Source: G963668345 sp965206025 (GTDB lineage Bacteria; Acidobacteriota; Terriglobia; Bryobacterales; UBA6623). From it: a stretch of DNA of 64,000 nt. The position numbers and the translations under genes are program-made. The notes beneath the pieces are model-generated. The model saw only the letters and a program-made list of their open reading frames with translations. It was not told where the DNA came from and did not search any database. Location of the stretch: assembly GCA_965206025.1 (NCBI GenBank), contig CBDBIU010000004.1, positions 1,674,001 to 1,738,000 of the forward strand, written 5' to 3'. Of this stretch, positions 1 to 7,651 are shown piece by piece (position 1 is the stretch's first letter; every line of letters starts with the position of its first letter).

Positions 1-640
1 GAAACGGCAGGTGGTGAATGAACCGGCACGGATCAGGCAACCAAGGCTTGGCGGCGCTGGTTCCCGAGAGCTGATGAGCGCCCAATGTCCAGCCGTGGTA
101 GTCGCCCGAGAACGTGAGGATGTGATTCTTGCTGGGGCTACGGCGCATTCCCCAGATCCGCGCCACACGGAGTGCAGCTTCGATGGCCTCCGAGCCTACG
201 GTCCAGAAGTAGACTTTTTCCATACCGGGCGGCGCCAATTCGAGCAGGCGCTCGGCTAGCTCCACTCGGATGGACGAGACAAAGTTGAACTGCGCCAGGA
301 CGCCGGACTGGACATGCTTGGCCAACGCCGCCCGCACCGCTGGGTGCCCATGTCCGCTGTTGGCGGCGACCGCCGTGGAGGTGAAGTCAATCCAGCAGTT
401 CCCCTGTCCGTCGTAGACCTGGTAGCCTTCGGCACGCTCCCAGGCGATAGGGGGCTGAAAGGAGTTGACAACAGGAATCGTGCGATCGGTGTTTCGGAGT
501 GTTGCCAACGAACCCGGAGCCGGCAGGTCGGTCACAATGCGGCGGTGCGCGGTTTCAATCCGCGGGCCCGGTTCCGGCTTCTGCCGCAAAGAGTTCTTGA
601 GAACGCTGGGCGGTGGATTTATAACGGGCGGTTCGTTCAT
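1..640 (-). CDS. class III (PLP) aminotransferase, 3' end outside window
   Basis: Reading frame open from an ATG at 640 to the left edge, so only about the first 213 residues are visible. A good Shine-Dalgarno (GGAGG, 5 nt upstream) fixes the start. After a Pro-rich leader of about 55 residues comes the fold-type I aminotransferase large-domain start: YQVYDGQGNCWIDFTS, then NSGHGHPAVRAALAKH, GSEAIEAALRVAR (PLP phosphate-binding loop) and SGDYHGWTLG, where YHG is the family motif. The catalytic lysine lies outside the window. Family members transfer amino groups from omega-amino acids or semialdehydes (GABA, acetylornithine, beta-alanine) to a keto acid in the cytoplasm; substrate cannot be read here. 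No co-directional neighbour is visible upstream. Confidence 0.85.
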   Translation of the reverse strand, partial: MNEPPVINPPPSVLKNSLRQKPEPGPRIETAHRRIVTDLPAPGSLATLRNTDRTIPVVNSFQPPIAWERAEGYQVYDGQGNCWIDFTSTAVAANSGHGHPAVRAALAKHVQSGVLAQFNFVSSIRVELAERLLELAPPGMEKVYFWTVGSEAIEAALRVARIWGMRRSPSKNHILTFSGDYHGWTLGAHQLSGTSAAKPWLPDPCRFIHHLPF

Positions 641-1109
641 GGACGCCTCCTCTCGGCTTCAGCAATGGCGAAAACTGATCTTGCCCATTTTAGCGGCAAA
701 AGCGGAGGCGCCCGCCGCAAAAGCGTTGCGCAGGCATCGGTCGGAGCGTATCCTCGTAATTGACCAAGCAACCGCTATTGTAGTTTGAGTGGACTGTTCT
801 AGAGACGGGTTCACGATAGATTCGGTAACGTCGGGCTCGACAGCGACGTGGCGCACGCTTTCAGCGTGCCGTGCCGGCATTCTTGCCGGCATCCCAGTGG
901 CCGGCTGACGGGCTGGCGCAGCAACGACATATCGTCAGCAAGGGCGACACGGCACGTCGAGGCCCGGTAGGATGTACTCGGCTTGACAGACCGGCAGGCC
1001 ACGCAAGAGTGCGTGCGGCACGTCCAGGCGCCAGATCCGTAGGCCCTGTGGCCAGGGCGATCAGAGTCTTGTTGGGGACTGATTACTCGACGTAGAACCG
1101 GAGGCTTCC
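641..1109. other. intergenic stretch with two tandem hairpins
   Basis: No convincing gene. It holds two adjacent perfect hairpins: CACGCT-TTC-AGCGTG (about 852-868) and TGCCGGCA-TTCT-TGCCGGCA (about 872-891). The segment around 48838-48890 has a related wording (GGCGCGCGCATTCTTGCGTGCC), so this is probably a decayed dispersed palindrome rather than a dedicated terminator. Confidence 0.4.
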
Positions 1110-1199
1110 ATGTCGGATTTTGATCTCGATCGGCACGTCGCTGAGTTGGAAACCGACGGCTACACCCGACGAGCGGGGCCAGCTCCAGACAGTCGGTGA
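1110..1199 (+). pseudogene. 5' remnant of a gene, dioxygenase-like N-terminus
   Basis: A GGAGG Shine-Dalgarno precedes an ATG at 1110 that opens a 29-codon frame beginning MSDFDLDRHVAELETDGYT before running into a stop at 1197. That N-terminus resembles the start of phytanoyl-CoA dioxygenase (PhyH) family proteins, where a short helix is followed by a DGY motif. The body of the gene is missing; the following 300 bp (1200-1510) shows no coding continuation and then an IS begins. I read it as a gene truncated by mobile-element activity. The family assignment rests on 19 residues and is weak. Confidence 0.3.
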
Positions 1200-1509
1200 C
1201 AGGAAGGCCCAAAAAACATTGCGTAAAGTGCGCTTCGGCCGAATGGCGCTATCACAGCTAGGGCCGCGTCTGGAAAAGGCTCAGATCCGCACACTACAAC
1301 CAGGATTTCCGTTTTGGCCTTGGCACGGCCACAGTATACATCCGCGCCGGCCCGAATGCCACGTCTTTTCGCGCTGAACCCTGCACATCCCCTCCGCCGG
1401 TAGGCGCCAGGGCTCGTCCGTCCGCTCACAGACGTTGATTGCGCGGCCTGAACGGCGCTGCGGCCGACACTGCTCCCTGCCAAACCTTTTTGGAGCCGAA
1501 AACTGTTGA

Positions 1510-2905
1510 TCCTAGCCCGGTCAACGCTACCCGCTCGGCAGCGGCAGCGCCCAGATCCTGTGCAGCATGTCACCGAACAGCCGCCGGTTCAGATGCCCCT
1601 CGGCCAGCAGCAACCAGTAGTAGCGGGCATGCTTGACCAGCCGCCCGCCGGTCTTCATCAGCCGCTGCTGCAAGCTCGTCAGCGACCAGCTCTTGATGCT
1701 TGGTGGCAGTCCCAGCCGCCGCCACAGGTTGCCGAGGTTGTAAGCCAGGACGCTGAGTTGCAAGCGAACTTCGTTCGCGCGAAAACGATGGCACGACAAC
1801 CGTGTCCAATTCGTGGCCCGCTTGCCTTCCTTGATCCACTGCTCGGCCGTGCCGCGCTTGTTGTAAAAGCGCACCACCGAGCGACTGGGCCGGGTCATGT
1901 TGGTGACGATGAAGCCGGGTTGCGCGAACAGTTCGCCCGGGTGGTGCTCAACCTTCGCTACGATGCGCCGCGGTTTGCTCCAACTGGCGGCCTGATAGCG
2001 GAAGCTCTTGTAGCGCACCAGGGGCTTGGCGCTCGGCCTGCCCGGTGGCCGAAACAGGATGTCCTCGATCTCCAACTCCAGGCTCTTGTTGGCCGGAATG
2101 CGAATGGCGTACTGTACTCCGCGTTCCTCCGAAGCCTCATAAACCTCCGGCTTGGCAAAGGCCGCATCGCCCCGGAAGGCGACCTGCTTGCCCGCAGCCT
2201 GTTGGCGCTCGATCTCCGGCAACAATAGCTCATCCCAGTCGTCGGCGCTGTGCACGTTGCCTGGACGCAGCTTTGCAGCGAGGCAATCACCATGACCGTT
2301 GAACAAAAGCAACGGATGGTAGCAGACCGACTCGAAGTGTCCGTTGTAGGCACTGCCTTCCTGTTGGCCATGGACCGGACTCTCGGTGGAGTCCATGTCC
2401 AGAACGACCCGCTCGGAGTCGTCGAACGCCTCCGCTTGCCCGACCAGCTCTCGGTTCAGCGCCATCAGCCCCAGCAGGTTCTCTTCGCTCGCCAGCATCT
2501 CCGTCTCGAAGCCGTGCAGCGTCGAGGTCAAGGCCGCACCGCGATCCCAGATCTTCTGCGAACCGATCAGCCGAAACGTCGGATCGATCGAAACCCGCTC
2601 GGCGTCGTTGAGGTCCTCGTAGCCCGCCAAGCGGCTGTAGACCGACTGCCGCAACAGATCAGCGAGCGTGAACTGCTTGTTTGTGCCTTGCCGGGAGTCG
2701 CTGAGATGCTCGTCAATCAGTTCTCCGAGACCGAGCCGTTCGTCCAGTTCGCGAACCAAAATCAGGCCACCATCAGAAGTGACGTGCGATCCCTGGAAAT
2801 CGACTTTCAACAAGCCGTTGAAACTTAGCTGGAATGGCTTGGTTTGTTTTTCACCCATTGGGTGTTGGCCTCCATGGCGTCCTCATCGGGCTCTAGCCCC
2901 TATGA
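1510..2905 (-). mobile_element. IS1380-type insertion sequence (approximate ends)
   Basis: One transposase fills almost the whole element. Plausible imperfect terminal repeats are CCTAGCCCGGTCA at about 1512 on the left and, reading inward from the right, GCTAGAGCCCGATGA at about 2887-2902; IS1380-family ends commonly start CCTAG. The match is imperfect and no target duplication could be confirmed, so the boundaries are good to about 20 bp only. Its insertion is the likely cause of the neighbouring gene remnant on the left. Confidence 0.6.
1527..2858 (-). CDS. IS1380-family transposase
   Basis: 443 residues, full length for the family. It opens with FQLSFNGLLKVDFQGSHVTSDGGLILVREL, the usual IS1380 N-terminus, and carries the DDE set in DDE_Tnp_1-type spacing: VVLDMDSTESPVHG (first Asp), the hydrophobic strand with FRGDAAFAKPEVYEA (second Asp) and YNKRGTAEQWIKEGKRATNW (the Y-(2)-R-(3)-E-(6)-K-like signature with the catalytic Glu). 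It would cut and paste its own element. The frame is intact, so the protein could still be active. Start ATG at 2858 lies a few tens of bp from the presumed right end. Confidence 0.92.
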   Translation of the reverse strand: MGEKQTKPFQLSFNGLLKVDFQGSHVTSDGGLILVRELDERLGLGELIDEHLSDSRQGTNKQFTLADLLRQSVYSRLAGYEDLNDAERVSIDPTFRLIGSQKIWDRGAALTSTLHGFETEMLASEENLLGLMALNRELVGQAEAFDDSERVVLDMDSTESPVHGQQEGSAYNGHFESVCYHPLLLFNGHGDCLAAKLRPGNVHSADDWDELLLPEIERQQAAGKQVAFRGDAAFAKPEVYEASEERGVQYAIRIPANKSLELEIEDILFRPPGRPSAKPLVRYKSFRYQAASWSKPRRIVAKVEHHPGELFAQPGFIVTNMTRPSRSVVRFYNKRGTAEQWIKEGKRATNWTRLSCHRFRANEVRLQLSVLAYNLGNLWRRLGLPPSIKSWSLTSLQQRLMKTGGRLVKHARYYWLLLAEGHLNRRLFGDMLHRIWALPLPSG

Positions 2906-3111
2906 ATAAAGACGCTCAAGGCCGCTGGAAGGTCGGGATGTCAAACATCAAATTGAAAATGCGGGTACAAGACTCTTTTCCTTGGACGAAAGTCGATCGG
3001 CGTTGCGGACTCGAAGATCGATCCGGTTAGATATGAACGGGCTTGCCTTCGGGCGACGAGTCCGCGTGCCTGATAACGGTCCGTCTAGCGCTTTGAAAGG
3101 AATCAATCGAA
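2906..3111 (+). other. short intergenic region before the AT-richer cassette
   Basis: No gene recognised. Base composition drops from here to about 5.0 kb compared with both sides. An AAAGGA Shine-Dalgarno at about 3098 serves the next gene. Confidence 0.35.
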
Positions 3112-4112
3112 ATGACGAGTACGCCTCACTGGATTATTGTGTCATTGATCGGGGCATTGGTAGGTGTTCTGCTGCCGTATGCGTTTCGGACACTCTGGTG
3201 GCTCATCCGGCGTTTCATGAAAAGACACCACTTGGAGCGTGAGTGGTATGAATATCACATGAGCTACCATCAGAACCAAGCCGTCTTAAGGAGTGAGAAG
3301 TGGCGGATCGGGAAAGGTTTCTTCACAAAGCTGGCTCTTCTGGGATTTTAGTGGCTGGCGGCGGTGAGTGACGGATCCCTCGCCACTGTGAGGCCGACCT
3401 CCCGGAGCCTGCTTCGGTGCCATTCAAGGGCTTCGTGACAACTCTACGGCCCCCAAGGCCGGGCGGCGACTGCGTTGGCCAAAAAGAATTACTGATAAAC
3501 AAAGGGTTACGAGTAGAGCAAGGCTGCTGGCAGGTAGTCGTACAGTCTCCCGAAGGCTGTGAAATGCGGATCCACAACTGTCATCCAGTGGCCACACTCA
3601 AAGAGATAACTCCCTGTTTATCAGTGTCTTATTCCCTTTACGAGTTGCCCACGACCGGACTGGCGTGTAGGGTATTTGGGGGTTTCTTGGCCGCCTTTTG
3701 GGCTCCGATGTGACTGCGGGCGACGTCGGGTCGGCAGGATGGAGGAGCCGGCTACCCGTTGGCCACCCACTAAAAACCCGGAAGAGCCACAAAGCTTTCA
3801 GTGACTGCTGAATCCCTGCCAAACAAAGAGGTTGAGTACCGGGGCAGGCTCATGGAAGAAAGTGGCAGTATTATCGTGCAATTCAGAGCCACAACCCACA
3901 CGGAACACACTACTTGTCGGCTAAGAGCGGTGATCCCTGGTAATGACAGCATTCTAGTGGGCTTTTGGGTGGCAGTAGATTTCGACGGAAGGATTACAGC
4001 TGGTTCGGAGGTGCTTTCAGACAGGCCTTTTGACGAGAGTAGAGTCCGACAGCTGACTCGGGATGCAGTCGAAGTAGAGCCTGCTTCGTACGTGATGAGG
4101 TTGGCACAGTAA
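3112..4112 (+). pseudogene. membrane-anchored beta-rich protein, split by a MITE
   Basis: Two frames, 3112-3332 and 3797-4112, become one continuous frame once the 456-bp element at 3333-3788 and one copy of its 8-bp target duplication (ACAAAGCT) are removed: ...GKGFFTKL joins SVTAESLPNKEVEYRGRL... The restored protein is about 178 residues with one N-terminal membrane helix (IIVSLIGALVGVLLPYAF, residues 7-24), a basic stretch and then a soluble domain predicted to be mostly beta strands (EREWYEYH, EYRGRLMEESGSIIVQF, VGFWVAVDFDGRITAGS). Membrane helix plus beta-barrel-like domain recalls Cap15-type effectors of CBASS, but I see no diagnostic motif, so that is only an architectural analogy. 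The restored gene ends in a TAATG overlap with the methyltransferase gene, implying translational coupling. As it stands the gene is inactivated. Confidence 0.7.
3333..3788 (+). mobile_element. 456-bp MITE with ISL3-type ends, copy 1
   Basis: Starts GGCTCTTCTGGGATTTTAGT and ends, read inward from the other side, GGCTCTTCCGGGTTTTTAGT. It is flanked by a perfect 8-bp direct repeat ACAAAGCT (3325-3332 and 3789-3796), the target size typical of ISL3. A copy almost identical in sequence (one G/A difference noticed, near 3680) sits inverted at 15505-15960. No transposase is encoded; a 98-codon frame inside resembles no family I know. The ends match those of the complete ISL3 element at 43050-44348, which is the obvious source of transposase in trans. 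Confidence 0.9.
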
Positions 4113-4885
4113 TGCCGCCAAGGACCGCGGGCGCTGCAAAACGCCCGGGGCGGAACAAGAGTCAGGAGTTAGTGGATTTGTATCTGCTTGGGATAGGCAT
4201 AGGCGGTCCAGGTCAAATCACACGCGAAACCTGGCGAGTCCTGCGACGCTGCCGTCTCGTTCTGCATCTCTCCCATAGGAATGACATTCTTAGCAGGATC
4301 AACAAAAACACGCGTGATTTGGAGGACGTTTATTGGACGGGAGACAAATACGACGAAGTTTATGAAAGGATCGTACGCCTGGTTCTAGACGAGGTTAAGA
4401 ATGCCCCTGGCGTAGCATTCGTGACGTACGGCCATCCGATGTTCTTCGACAGTGTGAATCTGGAGTTGCTCGCGAGATCGAAACGGCAGGGTCTGGTCGC
4501 CAAGGTGCTTCCGGCTGTGTCTTGTTTGGACACGCTGTGTGTAGATTTAGGCATCGACTACGGGGACGGCACTCAGATTTTTGAGGCGAACGATCTTGTG
4601 AGTCAAAAACTCGACATGAACCCCAACCTGCACACCTTGGTGTTGCAGCTGGGCAACTTCGGCACTTCTCGAACAAATGGTCAATACTGCTGGCGAATAG
4701 GGCACTTTAGTCCCCTGATCGATCATCTGGGCCGCTATTATCCTGTGGACCACCGAGTGATGATAGCGTTTTCCAGCGATGGTCTTGATGAGCCTATGCT
4801 CCTGCGTACAAGAATTCAGAGACTGGATTCTCACCGCAGGCGAATCTTTCCAGGAACAACACTGTACTTGCCGCCGGGCCGTTAG
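4112..4885 (+). CDS. tetrapyrrole-methylase-fold SAM methyltransferase, borosin-MTase-like
   Basis: 257 residues. After a basic leader comes LYLLGIGIGGPGQITRETW (the Gly-rich first strand of the TP_methylase fold), then DEVYERIVRLVLDEV, FVTYGHPMFF (the YGHP SAM/substrate loop), VLPAVSCLDTLCVDLGID and TLVLQLGNFG; it ends YLPPGR. This order and wording resemble the N-methyltransferase half of borosin enzymes such as OphMA more than corrin or uroporphyrin methylases. By eye the OphMA Tyr76 position is kept (EVYER) while the Arg72 position is not. Family enzymes transfer methyl groups from SAM; the acceptor here is unknown and no borosin precursor peptide is visible. The start overlaps the stop of the preceding gene by 1 nt. 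Codons are AT-richer than flanking genes, suggesting acquisition by transfer. Confidence 0.75.
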   Translation: MPPRTAGAAKRPGRNKSQELVDLYLLGIGIGGPGQITRETWRVLRRCRLVLHLSHRNDILSRINKNTRDLEDVYWTGDKYDEVYERIVRLVLDEVKNAPGVAFVTYGHPMFFDSVNLELLARSKRQGLVAKVLPAVSCLDTLCVDLGIDYGDGTQIFEANDLVSQKLDMNPNLHTLVLQLGNFGTSRTNGQYCWRIGHFSPLIDHLGRYYPVDHRVMIAFSSDGLDEPMLLRTRIQRLDSHRRRIFPGTTLYLPPGR

Positions 4886-4898
4886 CAATCACAACAAG

Positions 4899-5846
4899 AT
4901 GACCAAATCCGAACCTCCACCTCCGACCGATCCTGTTCCGGCCGTGCCTCCAGGAACACAACCTGCGGCCCCTACTGCCCCTTCCCTCACAGGCTTCCAA
5001 TACCGAGGTCTCACCCGCACGACAAGACCACCGGCCTGCGTGATCTCGCCGGAGGACCTACGACGGCTATACACCGACCTGGACAAGAAGGCCCAGGAGG
5101 CCCTAGACCGTCAGCTTTCGACCATGAAGCCGCCTGCAAATACGTCTGAATCGCAATTTGACGCCCTCAAACGTCAAGCTCGAGACCTCGGTCACGTAAC
5201 CGTTGAGGTGCAGGGCGCGCACGGGGAACAGGTCGCGCATACATCGATTGAGCCTCTTGACCCCGAGAACCTCCCCCAGAACATCACTTCGATCGTCTTT
5301 GACAGCGCCGCCGCACTCCAGCTATACAATGTCACCCTGCCCAACCGCTTTTCGTTGCGTTTGGACTTCTCGGAGCCCCCGGCATTTGTCACTTATGATC
5401 CCTGGAACGAGCCAACCCCTAACAACAGCCGGCTAGAGGTTTCGGGTCCGGACGACACTTGGGTTACGGCTACCTATCAGACTGTTCTCACCTTCTTCGA
5501 AAGCCGTAAGAAAAGGCGCGGCTGGCTGCATGATCACGCAGGTTTCAACCTACTGAACTGGTTTATCGGAATCCCAGCGTCCCTCTGGGCCGTGTACCGC
5601 CTGGATTCGCAGCTAATCCGTCTTGTGCCAGACATTCACGGTGCTCTGAGAGGAGCCGTCGACGTCTACCTCTTCCTCGCGACCATGCTCGTCTTTCGCA
5701 TCACGATATACGGACTCCGGTGGATGTTTCCGCTTGTCGAGTTGGAAGGGTCGCGCACTAAAACTGCCCGCCGCGCTGTCGGGTTCGTCATCGCTAGCCT
5801 GTTCGTTGCCCTACTGTATGATGTGCTGAAGAAGTTGTTCCTCTAA
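4899..5846 (+). CDS. uncharacterised membrane protein with two C-terminal helices
   Basis: 315 residues from the ATG at 4899, 13 nt after the methyltransferase stop; earlier in-frame starts would lie inside that gene. Residues 1-30 are Pro-rich; residues 31-215 form a soluble domain with VTVEVQGAHGEQVAHTSIE, ITSIVFDSAAALQLYNV and LRLDFSEPPAFVTYDPW; then FNLLNWFIGIPASLWAVY and VDVYLFLATMLVFRITIYGLRW look like membrane segments, with a third hydrophobic stretch (RAVGFVIASLFVALLYDV) at the C-terminus. The motif TPNNSRLEVSG...WV.ATY feels familiar from uncharacterised bacterial proteins but I cannot name a family. It probably forms an operon with the two genes before it; whether the three work together is unknown. 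Confidence 0.7.
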   Translation: MTKSEPPPPTDPVPAVPPGTQPAAPTAPSLTGFQYRGLTRTTRPPACVISPEDLRRLYTDLDKKAQEALDRQLSTMKPPANTSESQFDALKRQARDLGHVTVEVQGAHGEQVAHTSIEPLDPENLPQNITSIVFDSAAALQLYNVTLPNRFSLRLDFSEPPAFVTYDPWNEPTPNNSRLEVSGPDDTWVTATYQTVLTFFESRKKRRGWLHDHAGFNLLNWFIGIPASLWAVYRLDSQLIRLVPDIHGALRGAVDVYLFLATMLVFRITIYGLRWMFPLVELEGSRTKTARRAVGFVIASLFVALLYDVLKKLFL

Positions 5847-5969
5847 GCGGCGTTTTTCTTCAGGTGCAGAGATCTGTTGACGGGACCGGATCTCGCTTCT
5901 GAGATCCGCCCCCCTTCTGCGACTTGCCGCCGTGACATTTCAGGAACGCGGGACGCTCGGATCTTCCCG

Positions 5970-7523
5970 ATGACAAAGGACGCCGACTGCATCATCATTG
6001 GCGCGGGACACAACGGTCTCGTGGCGGCCTGGTATCTGGCCCGCGCCGGCTTGAAGGTTGTCGTTTTGGAGCGGCGCGGCGTCGTCGGAGGCGCGGCGGT
6101 GACCGAGGAGCTGTTCCCCGGCTACCGCTTGAGCGTCTGCTCCTATATCTGCCACATCCTGCAGCGAAAGATCATCGACGACTTAGAGCTTCGCCGGCAC
6201 GGCCTCCACATCTACCCGTTGGACCCGGTTGCCCTGTCTCCGTTCGGGGACGGCAGCTACTTCTGGGTTTGGCACGACGCAGAAAAAACGGCCGAGGAGA
6301 TAGGCCGCATGTCCGGCGTCCCGGCGGCCGATGCAAACGCCTACCCGAGGTGGATTCGCTTCTGGGGGCAGGCCGCGGGCGTACTCGAACGCTATTTCTT
6401 GCAGTCGCCGCCGACGGTCGAGCAGGTCGCCTCGGACGTTCGGGGCACTCCCGATGAGCAGGTTTTCGAGGCCCTGTGCAAAACCCCGCTGCGCGACCTG
6501 GCCGGGCGTTATTTCAAAGATCCCAGAGTCGCCGGCGCCGCCATAGGCAGCAGTGACTACGGGGCGATCAGCGAGCCCGGCAGCGCTTTGCCTCTCACCC
6601 ACTTTAAAGCGGACCTGCTGACGGCGGACGAGGATTTCGGGATCGTGCGCGGCGGTATGGGCGGCATCACCCAGGCCATGGCGCGGTCGGCCGCATCCAC
6701 CGGCGTCGAAATTCGCACCGATACGGCCGTTCATCAAGTGGCGGTGGAACAGGGAGCCGTTCGAGGCGTCACACTCGCGAGCGGTGAGTCGCTCAGCGCC
6801 TCGATCGTGCTGTCGAATGCCGATCCGAAATCGACCTTTCTTCGCCTCGTTGATGAGACGCACCTGCCTAGTGATTTCGTTGCCGGGGTGCGGTCGCTGA
6901 GGACACGTTCGGCGTCATTGAAGTTCCACGCCGCTCTCAAGAAGCTGCCCGACTTCTCGCGCTTTCTGCGACCGGACAAAGACGAGTCGGCGCTTGCCAT
7001 GGTCCGCATTTGGCAGGACGTTGAAGGAATTGAGGCAAGCTGGCGGGACGCCATGTCGGGAATCCCAACTCGCTACCCGCTCATGCAAGTCCAGATTCCA
7101 TCGGTTGTCGACCCGACTCTGGCGCCTCCCGGCGAACACGTCATGTCGATCTGGGTGACCTACGAGCCGGCGCATTTGCGGAGCGGGTCGTGGGATTCAG
7201 TCCGGCAAGATGTCGGCGAAGCGCTTCTCGACGAGCTCGCCCACTACGCGCCGGACATCCGCGACTGTATCGTTGAGTGGGATCTATTCACGCCGGAAGA
7301 CATCTCGAAACGGATGGGCATGACGGACGGCAACATCCGTCACCTGGACATGCTGGCGGGGCAGATGCTTTCCGATAGGCCGCTGCCCGGGTGGGCGGAC
7401 TACCGGACGCCGATCGACGGGCTTTATCTGTGCGGCGCTGGAACTCATCCGGGCGGCGAAGTAACCGGAGCGCCGGGGCACAACGCGGCCCAGGCTGTGT
7501 TGTTCGCCGTTCAGAGCGGCTAG
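5970..7523 (+). CDS. FAD-dependent oxidoreductase, phytoene desaturase/PYROXD2-like
   Basis: 517 residues from ATG 5970, chosen because the dinucleotide-binding motif CIIIGAGHNGLVAAWYLARAG then starts at residue 7, as usual. VVLERRGVVGGAAVTEELFPGY is the second part of the FAD motif; GIVRGGMGGITQAMARSAASTG is the central signature of the CrtI/NAD(P)-phytoene-dehydrogenase group, and DGLYLCGAGTHPGGEVTGAPGHNAA is the C-terminal FAD loop. Enzymes of this PYROXD2-like branch are soluble or peripheral flavoproteins; no carotenoid genes are nearby, so carotenoid desaturation is unlikely. No obvious Shine-Dalgarno. The TAG stop begins a degenerate copy of the palindromic repeat (TAGCCCACTTTTCT). Confidence 0.88.
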   Translation: MTKDADCIIIGAGHNGLVAAWYLARAGLKVVVLERRGVVGGAAVTEELFPGYRLSVCSYICHILQRKIIDDLELRRHGLHIYPLDPVALSPFGDGSYFWVWHDAEKTAEEIGRMSGVPAADANAYPRWIRFWGQAAGVLERYFLQSPPTVEQVASDVRGTPDEQVFEALCKTPLRDLAGRYFKDPRVAGAAIGSSDYGAISEPGSALPLTHFKADLLTADEDFGIVRGGMGGITQAMARSAASTGVEIRTDTAVHQVAVEQGAVRGVTLASGESLSASIVLSNADPKSTFLRLVDETHLPSDFVAGVRSLRTRSASLKFHAALKKLPDFSRFLRPDKDESALAMVRIWQDVEGIEASWRDAMSGIPTRYPLMQVQIPSVVDPTLAPPGEHVMSIWVTYEPAHLRSGSWDSVRQDVGEALLDELAHYAPDIRDCIVEWDLFTPEDISKRMGMTDGNIRHLDMLAGQMLSDRPLPGWADYRTPIDGLYLCGAGTHPGGEVTGAPGHNAAQAVLFAVQSG

Positions 7524-7651
7524 CCCACTTTTCTACTTTGAAAATAGCCGCGTTCAAGGCGCATTGCGACGAGCGTGTTGAAGGCGTATGATTCTTGGTG
7601 GCAGGGCGGTAAATCAATGGTGGTTGCCCGTCGGCAGCCAGGTGGATAGCG

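Noticed and set aside
3417..3713. 98-codon frame preserved in both MITE copies
   Set aside because: Identical DNA keeps the frame by default. There is no ribosome site, no family resemblance, and MITEs of this size are normally non-coding.
3112..5846. A borosin precursor peptide next to the methyltransferase
   Set aside because: I looked for a short gene with a hydrophobic core near 4.1-5.0 kb on both strands and found none, so a RiPP cluster is not claimed.
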